From: Rugalucina vietnamica
Taxonomy: Eukaryota; Mollusca; Bivalvia; Lucinida; Lucinidae
DNA length: 64,000 nt
Assembly: GCA_964017185.1 (NCBI GenBank)
Contig: OZ024872.1
Location: 56,165,817-56,229,816 of the forward strand
Reading direction: 5' to 3'
Part shown: positions 1 to 11,243 of the stretch, in pieces
Numbering within the stretch: position 1 is the stretch's first letter
Layout: every line of letters starts with the position of its first letter
Position numbers and translations under genes: made by a program
Notes under the pieces: model-generated
Database searches by the model: none
What the model was told of the DNA's origin: nothing
What the model saw: only the letters and a program-made list of their open reading frames with translations

Positions 1-190
1 GTCGTTAACATGTCTCTGCAACTATCTAACTTACTTAAATTATTGTAATTCTTGATATTGTTTTCACACATATGTTATGTTGTTGTATATATGTTAACTT
101 GTTTTAGAGGGCCCCAAGGAAGATTGGTTCTTACCAATTGGGTCACCCTCTTTAAATAAAGAATTTACTTACTTACTTACTTACTTACTT
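1..190 (+). mobile_element. 3' end of a LINE-type retrotransposon (partial)
   Basis: The stretch ends in TTTAAATAAAGAATTTAC followed by about six TTAC units (to about 190). A 3' end closed by a short tandem tail is typical of invertebrate non-LTR elements. Just upstream is GGGTCACCCTC in a short inverted context. No coding part is visible, because the element runs off the left edge or is truncated. The family cannot be named from this alone. Confidence 0.45.
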
Positions 191-199
191 AATTGTTTT

Positions 200-287
200 A
201 GGATATCCATAAATGAATTAAGGATATCCATAAATGAATTATGGATATCCATAAATAAATTATGGATATCCTTAAATAAATAAATTA
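200..287. repeat. Minisatellite with a GGATATCC core
   Basis: Four consecutive units of about 21 bp, each containing the palindrome GGATATCC followed by ATAAATGAATTA-like sequence. It lies directly after the TTAC tail of the LINE end. Confidence 0.85.
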
Positions 288-479
288 CCTGTATAACAGA
301 AAAATGACGGACATTTTTGTCAAGAAGACTATATATTCAAGAAACGTTCTTGTATGATTCATTCAAGCATTGGATACAGATTATGTTAATACTTATGCCC
401 AAACACTCAGCTCTAGAGGGCTCAGCCACACGCTTATTAGCATTGTTCAAGTTGCATCTTGGTTTGATTCCGTTTTCAT

Positions 480-904
480 ACGTGTGGCATGCTGTGTAAA
501 CTTTAGGAAAACCGTAACATTACGTGTTCGTATCTGAACGTATTAAATTGTATCGAAAAGTGTGTATAAACGACAAAGACCGCAACCGAACGAAACAACA
601 CGCATGTAACAGTATCAATCCGCAACAAATGCTTGATCGCGGAATGATACGTTTAGATGCAATTAGATACGGACAGATTCGAATAAATGCCTTCAGTTAC
701 GTACCATTGCCTACCATTACCGATCGTCCATCCGTGCATGCATTTTTGACAGTTATGAAAATTTGCCTGCGGATCTACCGCGCCCTGAGGATACGATACG
801 TACAGATACGGACATTACGGATGAGATACGAATCGTTACGGATAGGACGGACAGATACGGAACACCTATCCGCAGCGTCCGCAGCGTACGTAAGCCCTAG
901 TGTG
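480..904. repeat. CpG-rich region of reiterated TACGGA/GATACG motifs
   Basis: Unlike the surrounding AT-rich DNA, this stretch is CpG-rich and repeats TACGGA, GATACG and ATCCG motifs on both strands, most densely at 780-890. It carries an open frame of 128 codons from a GTG, but the composition is that of a simple motif repeat, not a protein gene. It is probably the end region of a DNA transposon. It abuts the first module of unit A at about 905, so it may mark the left edge of the tandem array. Confidence 0.4.
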
Positions 905-1325
905 ACCTAGGCATTAGATTATACGATCCGGAGCGGTTTGTAGCTCGAAAGCAATCTCGATTTAATACCACAAAATTCCGATTCTTCAAATATCTAATTT
1001 GGGATTACGTGACAGACTATCTTCACAATGGAATGACTGATACAAACCCCGACTTGTTTCACTCACAGAATGCCAAACATGCAATAAAATGCGTTATAAA
1101 CCAGAGTTTGTGTTCCCTATAGGGACGGAATAAATAACAGTAAATTTCTCACCAAGTCCCTGGGCATAATAATTATTGATGATGTTGCGCAAGGTTAACG
1201 CCACATTATTACAAATAAGCATTGACATTTCACAGAATGCGTTTCTCTTCTTTAATTATACATTAATTTCTTATGTTTTTTCTGATGGCCTCGTTAAAAG
1301 GACGTCTTCCTCTTTCCCCTCATAT
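905..1325 (+). repeat. S1 module, unit A copy (diverged)
   Basis: Shares CAATCTCGATTTA, GCCGATTCTTCAAA-like, ATTACGTGACAGACTATCTT, TTTCACTCACAGAATG and GATGATGTTGCG with the S1 modules that open units B to E. The left 40 bp do not align. Confidence 0.7.
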
Positions 1326-2265
1326 TGAAGATAAAACTCGAGTCCATGGCACCATCTTAGGCCAGAGCGTTAGATATGGTTTGTATTTTCACGCCCTACA
1401 TCGTCAATGATATTCCGATTGTTTTCCGGTTCCAATTTTTAGTTCGAGTTCATTTAAATGAAAGAAGACACTTGTTGTTCACTTACAGCTAAGGCGTGTC
1501 CCCAGTTAATAGTTTTCAATTTTGTTTTGTTAGGACGAAGACTTTAACTTTTGAAGACCTCTGAAATGTTGAGGATAACAGTTCAGAAGTAAAGATTAAA
1601 GCTTATTCACGTTCCCGGGAGTCTTTGCAAGTCAAATGTTTTGATGTCAATTGTTGTTTTGTTTACTGCACATAGTATTAATTTCTGTTTTTCCTTTGAA
1701 GTAATCCGATACAAGTGAATATCAAAGGAGGCGGGGCCTACAAATTAATACTCAGAAAGGAGGCGGAAGGAAAACTTTACTATACAACTTCCTGATATTG
1801 GAAGTTACAATATGGATTTGTTAACTTGTGTTCAAATATCTCGTTGAAAAAAAAGCAGCTCGTCTTCAACTCACTTCTGCTTACTTTTCTCTAACCAGGT
1901 ACTGTAGCTGCCATGCTATATATTTACTAGCGTGTATCTTGTTAATTTAAGAAACTTAGAAAAGTTATTTGTGTTATTTATGTATAAGTTTCATCTCCAA
2001 TTGATCAAATGCTGGTACATGTATCGATTTTGACAGGAACACGATTTAATTGGGCTTTAATGACAATTTTCACCCAGAATCGACTTCATTACAAGCCTCA
2101 ATAGCAACATAATGCGGTGACGTTAAATACGTTTTCAAATTTGCTGTGGCTTACAAATGCAAAACAAATGATAACGTAATACATGTAATTCACACCCTGT
2201 TCCGTCGAGTATATAGTATATGCAACCGTAGCATCTATACAGCAAATGTAAGATGCAATGTGTAA
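1326..2265. other. Non-coding stretch, no feature found
   Basis: No coding frame or repeat family recognised. Two GGAGGCGG boxes lie about 30 bp apart (around 1725 and 1758). They could be GC boxes, but no transcript is evident nearby. Confidence 0.5.
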
Positions 2266-2267
2266 AC

Positions 2268-3155
2268 AGGGGTTGTTACGTGACTTAACATTCTTTCCAT
2301 CCTCTCGTTTATACTCGTAAGCTTTCTAAACCCCGTCGAAAGCCACAGGCATTATTTCTCGCCTATGACAAGATGATTTTAATGTGAGAAAGTAACGATT
2401 CCCGTTGGTAAGATAGAAGTTGTTGCGTGTCATGAATAGCTTGGAAACACGGTTTAATTAAACTGATACGCGAGCTTCTGTAGCACACGAGCTCTCCTAG
2501 TAATCAAGCTGAGCTCCGACGCCAGAAAACATAAAATATGTATAATTTTGGTACAGGACAAAAACAAACCGGACCCCACGGCTACTTGGCCTAGTAAAAC
2601 GTTTGAGATTTTGAACGTTAGATTCAAGAGGATAAATACTTGAAGAGTGTCCAGTGGAAAAGCGACGATCAGTGTATGCGGACTCGCAGATGACTTGGAT
2701 AATGTGCTTCACATGCGGCTAAACATTACTTTTCAGGGAACGGCTCAGCGTGATGGACAACAATGTGATATCGATTATATAGCGTAGAACAGCTCGTTAT
2801 TGCGTTCTGAAAACGATATTAAGTAATATGAGCCGCGACGCGATAAAACCGGTCTTCGGGGTTTCCGACCAGGTCCGACACAAACCGGCCTGTACAAGCT
2901 CAGAAAAAAGCTAGAAGCTTGAAATTTCGGATTTAAGTAGAAGAGGAATTGTACTATCCGAGTAGCGAAAACAAAGGCGCTGATCAGCTTCGCGGTTACC
3001 GCGAAGCTGATCTGCGCCTTTGTTTTCGCCTAGGCAAAAATCCGGTTTTCTCACGATGCGGCTCATATAATATCTAGTTCCATGAAAGATTGAATTTATG
3101 CTCAACAAGCAAGATTAATACAGAATATAATAAAAGGAAATGTAGGACAGAACTT
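2268..3155 (+). repeat. Module shared only with unit E
   Basis: Positions 2268-2510, 2735-2828 and 3066-3155 match unit E at about 42707-42955, 43183-43263 and 43264-43330 over long runs, for example CGGCTCAGCGTGATGGACAA. The unit E copy lacks the MITE present here, giving a clean empty site. Units B, C and D lack the module. Confidence 0.85.
2829..3065 (+). mobile_element. MITE-1 copy, full length (237 bp), TA target duplication
   Basis: Ends TGAGCCGC and GCGGCTCA form the terminal inverted repeat. Inside is a near-perfect palindrome of about 65 bp centred on TCGCGGTTACCGCGA (around 2960-3032). The paralogous position in unit E (43262) is uninterrupted and reads AAGTAATACAATATC. Insertion with duplication of TA explains both sequences with one mismatch. 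A TA duplication fits the Tc1/mariner superfamily or a relative. No coding capacity. Confidence 0.9.
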
Positions 3156-3261
3156 GGGCATAAGGGAATATTAACATTTTCTGTAGTTATACTCGTATAG
3201 GCTTTATTTTATGAATATGAAACAGAGCACTGGATGCGAGAGTAGACATTAATTATAGGAA

Positions 3262-3312
3262 GAGTCTATTTACAGTCAACTGTCAGTAAACACCCCCGCC
3301 CCCCCCCCCCCC

Positions 3313-3354
<42 letters not shown>

Positions 3355-3440
3355 ACGTGAAAATGGCCATTACCAGTCACCTGTCAGTAGCCGAAACACG
3401 TGAAAATAGCTATTACCAGCCAACTGTCAGTAGCCAAAAA
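3262..3440. repeat. Minisatellite of about 45 bp units
   Basis: ACCAGTCACCTGTCAGTAGCC-like units occur about three times (3270, 3372, 3416), with AAACACGTGAAAATRGC between them. The first and second are separated by the C/A homopolymer tract. Confidence 0.75.
3299..3353. repeat. Homopolymer pair: C tract followed by A tract
   Basis: About 15 C followed directly by 40 A. The lengths are likely unreliable in an assembly. Confidence 0.9.
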
Positions 3441-5029
3441 GCGTTTAAATGTAGACGTGAAATATTTATATCGTTTGAAAAGTGTTTTGTCTTTTGGCCC
3501 TTATCTTCTTTTCACCATTAAGATATTGTGACAAATTCATTCAGTCTCAAATGGCGGAACCCTGTCCTCATGGGTTTCGGCTAAGCTCAAGACACATGAC
3601 ATCCAGTCTGCAATTCGAATTGATGTTTATCGTTTGAATAAATGCATTGCAGCTGATCTCATGTCCGGGTGTTCTGCTATACCAACCAAACTGTTCCTGT
3701 ACAAACAGTTCGAGAATTAGATCACGAATTGGCAGCAGCTCGTAGTGCAAGGCAGGAGCGAAAGAATGACTTAATAATAAAATGTTTATACATGACTAAA
3801 TATTAAGGAAGAAATCAACACTTCGTTTCTCTATGAAGTGTCAGTTCCAGTCACTGCTATTAAGGACAGTCATTCCCATCGCTAAAATATTGATAGTAGT
3901 CATGTTTGCAAGGCATTTAGCCTACCTTAGGAAAATGCTACAAGCATAATCTGCATGTCACCTGAAAGAAGAGAAGATGTTCTTTCTACTGATATATGTA
4001 TGTGTTGAGAATATTTTGTAGCCTTTTGTTTGCTCAATGAGACAACTTTAATTGTCTTTTTGCAGTTTATTTGCATCTTCTTTTTAAGTTTTTGAGTTAG
4101 AGGTACCTTTTTCTGTGACAGCCATCAGTTAATAGAGATCTACAATAATGTATCAGGGATTTTCGAAATAATGTCTCAAAGCAGAAATACAGCACATTTT
4201 GTCATGCAGTTCATAATTAATTGGTCATCCCTAACAAAATCCTTGATAGATCAAGAACCGTTCAAAATCAAGAAAATCTGCGATACATTTATCTTTGTCA
4301 TACTTCAAACCACCCACCCACCAAATATTATGTAGATCCGTCCATAAATAAATGAGTTATACCACTTTGAAATCGAAGTTCTTTTGAAAATCTAATTGTC
4401 AGATAAACCTTAAAACTGTTTGATGATACAAAATGTCTATAATCCTCTTGAATAGGTAGATTCTAGAACATGGCATCTTCACACATCCAATCAGCATTCT
4501 GGGAGACTTTGCTACACACCTTTTGGGCTGGTCTGCTTTATCATAGTAGGCCAAAATTATGAAAATATTGTTTATTTTAACCAATAGCCTGATCTCCAGT
4601 CATGAATACATTTCACGGTCATTAGTTAATGACCTGCCCTAAGTAGTGGAACATTCTCCTGGAAATCTTCAAAAGGGAGGCATAATCTGCTATCACTTAA
4701 TGATGGATGTGTAAAACCAACTGTTACAGGAAATGAATGGATTGGGGCAAGTTTATTGCCTTTTTACTGTCTTCAGTATGTCTGATGTTAGCCTTTGTCT
4801 TGGGAAAACCTATGTACATCCAAACCCGAGATGTTGGATGCAAACCATGACTTAAGAGTTTCATAGTTTACATTACACTTTTTACATTGAAATTTGAAAT
4901 TTATCAACTACATGTAGTAAGATTATACTAGATATACAGTAAAGAGAAAAAAAAGAAAGAAAAGAAAAGAAGTTCTGATCAAGCTTATGCAACCAATTTG
5001 AGAAAAAGATAAGCTAAGATAATACATGG
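3441..5029. other. Non-coding stretch, no gene found
   Basis: No convincing exon, RNA gene or repeat family. A short stretch at about 3575-3720 reads as an open frame on the plus strand without splice context and is not called. Confidence 0.5.
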
Positions 5030-5253
5030 ACTGATCTTCAGGGTTTCGGACCAGGTCCGACACAAACCGGCCTATACAGCTACATGACATGGTTAGAAGC
5101 TTGAAGTTTCGGATCTAGGAAGAAGAGGAATTGTACTATCAATGAAGCGAAAACAAAGACGCTGATCAGCTGTGCAGTTACTGCACAGATGATCTCCGCC
5201 TTTGTTGTCGTATATATATAGGCAAAAGTCCAGTTTTCTCATGACGCGGCTCA
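5030..5253 (+). mobile_element. MITE-1 copy, left end degraded
   Basis: Contains ACCAGGTCCGACACAAACCGG, the central palindrome (AAAGACGCTGATCAGCTGTG and its partner) and the right end GACGCGGCTCA, but the left TGAGCC end is not recognisable. More diverged than the copies at 61.8 and 63.2 kb. Confidence 0.8.
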
Positions 5254-6085
5254 AATATAATATCATGAGCAATGAATGATGCTATGTAAAAAGAACAATG
5301 TCCCACTGTGAGAATTACAGGTGTCTAGACCATTTAACAGATACACAAACTAACCAGTTTCCAATAACAGGGATGTTTATAAATGTGTAAAACAAAGTCC
5401 TGAACTTTGCAGCAGAAACAAAGCTCATCTTTTCTTTATTTTATTTTTTCATTTTATTTTTTTATGTCTTGTGCAAGAACTAACACAGGTTTTCTCAAGG
5501 CAAGACAGTTCTTGTCTGTCTAAGTTGATAAATAGCCTACTGGCCCTTCAGCCTCCTGGTACTGAAATATCTTTATAGTGTGTGAAATCAATTGGCCATT
5601 GGCAATCAGGGGTAAATTGATAGAACAAACTTATCCACATTTTACAGTTACTTTAGAAATTTTATCAAATTCTAGCATTTCTGACAAAGATACGATTTTA
5701 ATTTTTGCACATGATGTAGAATATACTTAATGTATTTATAAACTATCAGTTTTGAAAAAAGAGCAAAAAATAGTGTCAGTGACGTCTGACTGTCCTTAAT
5801 ACATATGCTTTGATGCCTGGTTTGTGTTGGGTATATTCAATCATAAACGTGCAGAAAGTGTCTTGTCGCTGCTCCCATTTATATGCCAATTGTTATGTGC
5901 TTCTACCTGTGATCCGCGGATCTAACACAAGGGATAGCAGTCTGCATGTAACGTTCCGATATGCGATGCGGACTGTAGTTATAAATGGTTTTACACCATA
6001 TGAATTTAAATTTTTAATTGTGATATTCACAATCTCAATTCAGCATTTATTGAAACTTGCAATACTAGACATTCTTAAAATGAGG
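5254..6085. other. Non-coding stretch with a shared repeat segment
   Basis: Positions 5640-5770 resemble 17150-17270 (ACTATCAGTT...GAAAAAAGAGC and flanks), a repeat present in units A and B. Otherwise nothing recognised. Confidence 0.5.
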
Positions 6086-6089
6086 ATTT

Positions 6090-6863
6090 TCTTTCAAATT
6101 CCGATCTTCAATTTCCTGATGAAAACAGCAGCTAGTTTGTTTCTTTTAATCGACAATCTCATCCTAATCAAGTGTGTTGAAACAGTATCTCGATTCCAAA
6201 TTAGCAGTTAATTTGATGCCAAGCTAGAATTTCAAGAGGATTACTCGGATCTGGCAAGAAGAGCATCGGGTAAACGTGCCTTATTCTGTCTCAAACTCTC
6301 AAACTACTAAAAATTGTGTTGATGCGAACACGCTCTTATTAATTAAATGACTGCACTTGTCAAAATTGTGTGGTCCCTATACGCAAATAGGTATTCACAG
6401 ATCCCAGTTTTTTATCATTTACCCAGATTGGAAACTCACAATTTCATATGATTGGCCCTCATTGCTTGGCAGTTGTATGACATTCAATTTTTGCCTTGTG
6501 AAATAAACAAACTTATACTGTGTTAGACATGTAACAGTGTTTGTGTTGATGTTGAGGAATGAAGTCGGATGTAATGTACCACAAGTTTAGGACAAAAAAG
6601 GTAAAATGATAAATTAATGAAAAAATAAGTTATTGGCATACAATTACATGTACATGAATATTATTAATATTTTGACTTAACCGGACAATGCAAATAATGC
6701 TCATTACATGTGCAATCTGGCGTTTTAGGCAAACACTCAAAACTTTGACAATCTTGTGCAGAAGCAGACCAATCATTTGTGTTAAAGTTTTGTGCAGATA
6801 ATAGTTTGGATTTCAAAGGTGATGCATAAGAGGCGATCAGGTATAAGCATAGAATATTCATAA
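6090..6863 (+). repeat. Second module shared with unit E
   Basis: Matches 44670-45300 over AGCAGTTAATTTGATGCCAA, GGATTACTCGGATCTGGCAA, CTCACAATTTCAT and TGTGCAATCTGGCGTT. Divergence includes many small indels, so the A/E duplication looks old. Confidence 0.8.
6664..6861 (-). CDS. Possible small secreted cysteine-rich peptide (65 aa)
   Basis: A minus-strand ATG frame encodes 65 residues. The first 14 (MNILCLYLIASYAS) resemble a short signal peptide, with a plausible cleavage near residue 14. The rest has five cysteines in the pattern C38-x4-C43-x6-C50-x-C52-x6-C59, a layout common in small secreted peptides and toxins. No family is recognised, and the odd cysteine count is unusual for a fully disulphide-bonded peptide. 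The homologous segment in unit E (around 45240-45310) keeps a TPDCT stretch but no matching signal-peptide start, so either this copy is the surviving one or the frame is chance. Unspliced; no promoter identified. Confidence 0.28.
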   Translation of the reverse strand: MNILCLYLIASYASPLKSKLLSAQNFNTNDWSASAQDCQSFECLPKTPDCTCNEHYLHCPVKSKY

Positions 6864-7498
6864 TATTATATTAACAGTTTCCAGCGTGAAAGTTGCTTAA
6901 TTACTTTGATGGAAAAGCACACAATTATTATCTTGGTCGACGTTTCACAAAAACTAGCTAGTGTACATCAGGATAATATGTCTGTGTATAAACACTCGCA
7001 GAGGCAGTTCTACCCTGTGTACCCTCAATCAATGTTTTTGGCAAAAATGTAAAAACAGTTATTTTTCCCAATGAAATTTTCAATTTTAGTGCTGATAAAA
7101 ATCTCTGTTTTTGCATGACGATAAAAGTACCCGATTTATTAATTATGCGTTGTCGCGAACTAGTGAAGGTATTAATTTTCGCATTAAACTAACGCAGAAA
7201 GTCGGTCACTATGTTTTATTTTTCAAAGAGAATGCCTTCTCTATACCTGCACGTAGACAAATGATCATTTCATTGAAAAGGAATTAGCAGTTTTGTTGCG
7301 TACTGTTCGTACACACAGCCTGTGTGAGCGGTCCAGTGCAATGGTGCAAAAATTGTCTGCGCTGCATTCCGAGAATGCACTACATGGGGTCATACGACAA
7401 AATGATCATAAATAAAAGATGGTCGACAGTATTTCTGTCATATGCGTTTATATTTATTAAGCTGCTTCAGCTTGCTTGTTGTTTTGAGCTATAAAAAG
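6864..7498. other. Non-coding stretch, nothing recognised
   Basis: AT-rich, without a usable frame or repeat match inside the window. Confidence 0.5.
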
Positions 7499-7685
7499 GA
7501 AGGTACAAGTAGGCCATGACCAGGAAAAGGCGCAGTCCGAAAGAAAGTCCCACTCCAGAAACCGAGGTGGGAAAAACTAAATTGACAATAAGGCACTAAA
7601 GTCTTATACTTTGAAAACATATCGCACGCCGAGCAACTATTTCCCAATAGGTGGCCACTCAGTTACCCGTACTTTAATATTATCA
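7499..7685 (-). mobile_element. Family-3 fragment (minus orientation)
   Basis: Begins with the constant end (GGTACAAGTAGGCCATGACC) and continues through CCCACTCC...CCGAGGTGGG and GGTGGCCACTCAGTTACCCG, then stops. This is the constant-end part of the family with the distal part missing. Confidence 0.8.
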
Positions 7686-7764
7686 CGAAAAGTATATAAA
7701 TTCAAATGATACGTTTATGCTGCCTGTCAAATATCATGGCATGGGCCAGAATAGTGGATATGTG

Positions 7765-8660
7765 GCATCGCTGTCCAGAGAACATTTGTGACAACTTGCT
7801 GTCCGTAATCTGTTTAGAGCCGTCTTATTAATGCAGTAACATAGACTATAATCATTTTGGTTGCAACGCTAAGCCGATTATGTTTTTTATCCTTTCCATC
7901 TACGAAATTGGCCTAACATGTCAGGGAAATAGAGAATAATCGCATTTATGAAGGAACTGATGAGTCCGTTCATGGAAAAACATTAGCTTTCTAATCAGAT
8001 CTGGTCCCGAGGTTATAAAACTTTTTTCATGCTCAGTTTAGATGAGCATCAAATTTCAAATACTTAAAATATTGAAATAGTCAAAATTAGTGGAAAATTC
8101 AGGTTTCAAACTCAAAAACTAGTAATTTATCCTTCAGTGAGTATATAAATGAGAAAAGCGATGGGCTTTACCACGGTTTCGGCTCCTTTATTCTCTTCAG
8201 TGGTCCTTTAGATTTGGCAAAATGGAACGAAATATTGCAATTTTTCAACTTTACACAGGATAGTCTATACAAATACTATTATTATCCAAAATGTTTTATG
8301 TGTGTGGCCACTTTTTTATAAATAAGGTATGGATCGTTTACACTGAAACCACTGACAGTAATTGAGCAGCGTTTTGAAAAAGATATAGAATTTGTCATCC
8401 TAGTTATATAATTTGTTTTTAATAAGCGCATGTTCTTGCTGTTAAAACATTTCCCACACTTTAACGTTTTTTCTCAAAGGCATCAATGTACATTCCGTGT
8501 CAGTTATTGTAAAATATGTGTTATGGTATTTATGTGGATTCTGTCATTTGCGTTTGAACAGTCGTGGACAAACCTCGTTAAGCGCACTGAAGCTTCTCGT
8601 GTCAAAAGACGGTTACGTCATTTGAAACAAATGCGATATTTGATGCTATAAAATCATGGG
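7765..8660 (+). repeat. Unit module: 'ATAATCTGTTTAG' to 'ACGGTTACG'
   Basis: Matches unit B 18010-18700 and unit E 45580-46340 (for example CATTCCGTGTCAGTTATTG and GCGCACTGAAGCT). Missing from C and D. A 73-codon frame here is not conserved in the other units. Confidence 0.75.
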
Positions 8661-9053
8661 CAAGAGATTATTGAAAATGCTTATGATATTCAAAGTTGGT
8701 TTGTAGCCTTTGTAATTTAAGCTCGTAAGTAGCTTTGATACTGGGAGAGAGAAAATTAGCCAATGTGATATTGTCAGTTGACGTGCCATTTTTTTCGTTA
8801 TGTGATTTTGAATAAAATAAATTCTAAGTTATCGTATGAAAATCTAATCGCTCAGAATTCATTGAATGTTATTATCAGTATCCTTAGAATGATTAGTTTT
8901 AACTTTGATATAAGCCTGAACCATACACACAGCTGTTGGTCTTTCTATTCTTCTATATGACACAAGTAATTCGATTATTTGTGCGAAATCAAATGAACTG
9001 CGTACATCTTGATTCCCTTATACAAATATAGATAAGCTGTTTACCTTCGGTGT

Positions 9054-9115
9054 TTGGAGTGGGAATTTCTTTCTGATTGCACTTTTTCCTTATCATTGCC
9101 TACTTGTATCTTTTG
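9054..9115 (+). mobile_element. Family-3 constant-end fragment (plus orientation)
   Basis: TTTGGAGTGGGAATTTCTTT through CCTACTTGTATCTTTT. It lies tail-to-tail with the next copy, with about 20 bp between the two ends. Confidence 0.75.
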
Positions 9116-9132
9116 ACATTCCCCTAAAAGGC

Positions 9133-9740
9133 TAAAGAAGGCAATTATCAGGAAAAAACGCAATTAGAAAGAGATTCCCACTCCAAAAACCGAGGTGGGA
9201 AAAAACTAAGTTAACAATCAGATAGTTATGCCATAAAAACATATCGTAAGCCGAGTGAGCAGCTATTTTCCCAATAGGCGGACACTAAGTTACCTCAATT
9301 TAAATAAAAATATGAAAACGTTAATAAGGTGCAAACAGCACAAAAATACAACGCCAAGACATAAAACACTAAGAACCAAAGAATTATCGCCTTGGAACGA
9401 TCAGTAACATAAAATTACTGGCGGGCTTAAATCGGTTTTACAAGTACCTTACCTCACCCTCAACTACTGAAGTGGTTCACAACATTTAGTTAGTTGTTCA
9501 GTCCTCGTGTAGAATCTCTAACTCGTAAGTGAATCATCAAGAACAAACAAATAAATCATGATAACCACCATGATGAATCTAAAACGAAGACACACAGATT
9601 CAGTAAGATACCCGACTATGGAGATCAGGGGCGCCCTTTAACTTACTGAAAATCCGGAGCCAAAGAAAAACACCAGTTGAACCCCTGTAGGCCGAGCAAC
9701 ATACAAGAAGCTCCGGCCCCAATCAACACAAGTGAATAGA
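9133..9740 (-). mobile_element. Family-3 copy, about 600 bp (minus orientation)
   Basis: Starts near the constant end (AGGCAATTATCAGG) and extends further than other copies: through CCGAGGTGGG, GTGGTTCACAACATTTAGTT, CAACTACTGAAG and a distal region with GCTCCGGCCCCAATCAAC. That distal region is shared only with the copy at 51.9-52.6 kb. No coding frame. Confidence 0.8.
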
Positions 9741-9956
9741 ATTTATAATCCTTAACAAAAATAAAGATATCTGTTTTGTGTGTAATACTCGAACGTTCAT
9801 AGGAGAAAGTGTAGAAAAATGCATTTTTATGATTCTAGATTGGTGTCTATGTGGAAATGATGAGTAAAAGTTTTTGAGAAAGAGCACACCAACAAGTCTC
9901 TATGCATGATCTGTGTGATCTGTTCGATCTGCTGTGAAGGTACGTACTTTCACATT

Positions 9957-10208
9957 AAGAAAACATGTCCATGCATTATACAGAGATTTTTAAAGTTGTA
10001 AAAAATGAAAATTTTCAGTAGAAAATGTTTGATATTTTTCTTATTTATGCTCAAAACATAGATTGCCGAGGCGGTTCTAACGAGTACCCACAATCTATGT
10101 TTTGGAGCAAAAATAAAAAAAAAAATAGGTATACCCCTGCATACCCCAGTTTTGCTATGTAAAAGTGGGGTTCAAGGGGGTATATATAACACGGACAAGT
10201 TTTCCTGA
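9957..10208 (+). mobile_element. MITE-2 copy, left palindrome arm shortened
   Basis: Ends GAAAACATGTCCATGCA and CACGGACAAGTTTTCCTG are imperfect inverted repeats. It contains TTTGCTCAAAACATAG-like sequence, GAGGCGGTTCTAACGAGTAC, CCCACAATCTATGTTTTGGA, and the right hairpin with GTATACCCCTGCATACCCC and AAGTGGGGTTCAAGGGGGTA. Part of the left arm of the central palindrome is missing. Confidence 0.85.
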
Positions 10209-10234
10209 TGATCACGCGACCAACGACTGTAGTT

Positions 10235-10440
10235 GTGTGCATGCATTTTCCATCGCCAGGCAGCTTATTGAATCTGTGAGCCCTCGTTAATGATACAGCA
10301 TGGTGGTTATCATAATTTACTTGTTTGTCCTTGATGATTCATTGACGAGTTAGAGATTCACGAGGACTGAACATCCAACTTAATGTTTTGAAACAAAACA
10401 GAAGCTGAGGGTGAGGTTAGGATCCTGTAAAACTACTTTA
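10235..10440 (+). mobile_element. Family-3 internal fragment
   Basis: GCAGCTTATTGAATCTGTGA, GGTGGTTATCATAATTTACT, GATTCATTGACGAGTTAGAG and GAAGCTGAGGGTGAGGTTA match the interior of the family on the plus strand, without its constant end. It abuts the next copy. Confidence 0.75.
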
Positions 10441-10441
10441 A

Positions 10442-11237
10442 AAAGGTACAAGTAGGCAACGATCAGGGAACGGCGCAATCAGAAAAAGATTCCCACTTCA
10501 AAAACCGAGGTGGGAAAAAACTAAGTTAACAATCAGGTACTTATACCATGTCGTAAGCCGAATGAGCAGCTATTTTCCCAATCGGTGGCCACTCAGTTAC
10601 CTAAACTTAACTAAAAATATGATAACATACATAAGGCGCCAATAGCACAAAAAATTTAAACACCAAGACATAAAACAATAAGAACCACCACAGAAGTATC
10701 GCCTTGGAACTATCAGTAATATAAAATTACTGGCGGGCTTAAACCGCTTTTACAGGTACATAACCTCACCCTCAGCTTCTGTAGTGGTTCACAACATTTA
10801 GTTAGTTGTTCGGTCCTCGTGGTGAATCTCTAACTAGTCAATGAATCATCATGGACAAACAAATAAGTCATGATTAACTCCATGATGATTCAATAACGAG
10901 AACTCACAAATTGAGTAAGCTGCCCGACGATGGAGATCCCGGCAGTAATTTTATATTACTGATCGTTTCAATGCGATTCTTTTGTGGTGGTTCTTATCCT
11001 TGTATGTTATGATTTGTTTTGCTGTCTGCATCTTTTGTACATGGACGTTTTCATATTTTAGTTAAGCTTTGAGTAACGGAGTGGCCGCCTATTGAGAAAA
11101 AGCACCTCACGAGGCTTACGATATGTTATCTTAGTATAAGTACCTAATTGTTATTTTTTTCTCCAACCTCGGCTCCTGGATTGAAAAATGATATTTCTGA
11201 TTGCGATATTTCCTGTTCATTGCCTACTTGTACCTTT
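10442..11237. mobile_element. Family-3 pair, head-to-head (796 bp inverted structure)
   Basis: Left part (10442 to about 10940) is in minus orientation starting AAAGGTACAAGTAGGC. Right part (about 10940 to 11237) is in plus orientation ending TGCCTACTTGTACCTTT. The two share about 290 bp as inverted arms. This is either two insertions back to back or one long-inverted-repeat element. With the preceding MITE-2 it interrupts the unit A sequence between the 9.9-kb and 11.24-kb landmarks. Confidence 0.8.
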
Positions 11238-11243
11238 CTAATC

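Larger units (their letters stand above)
8890..9955 (+). repeat. Unit module: 'CTGAACCA...CAGCTGTTG' to 'CTGTGAAGGTACGTAC'
   Basis: Matches unit B 19305-19690, C 26490-26840, D 32650-33040 and E 47235-47790. In this unit it is interrupted by family-3 insertions (9040-9740). The end CTGTGAAG|GTACGTAC recurs in all five units and resembles a splice donor, but the upstream frame has stops. Confidence 0.75.

Noticed and set aside
524-910. 128-codon plus-strand frame
   Set aside because: Starts at GTG, has no domain, and is made of reiterated TACGGA-type motifs; better explained as repeat DNA.
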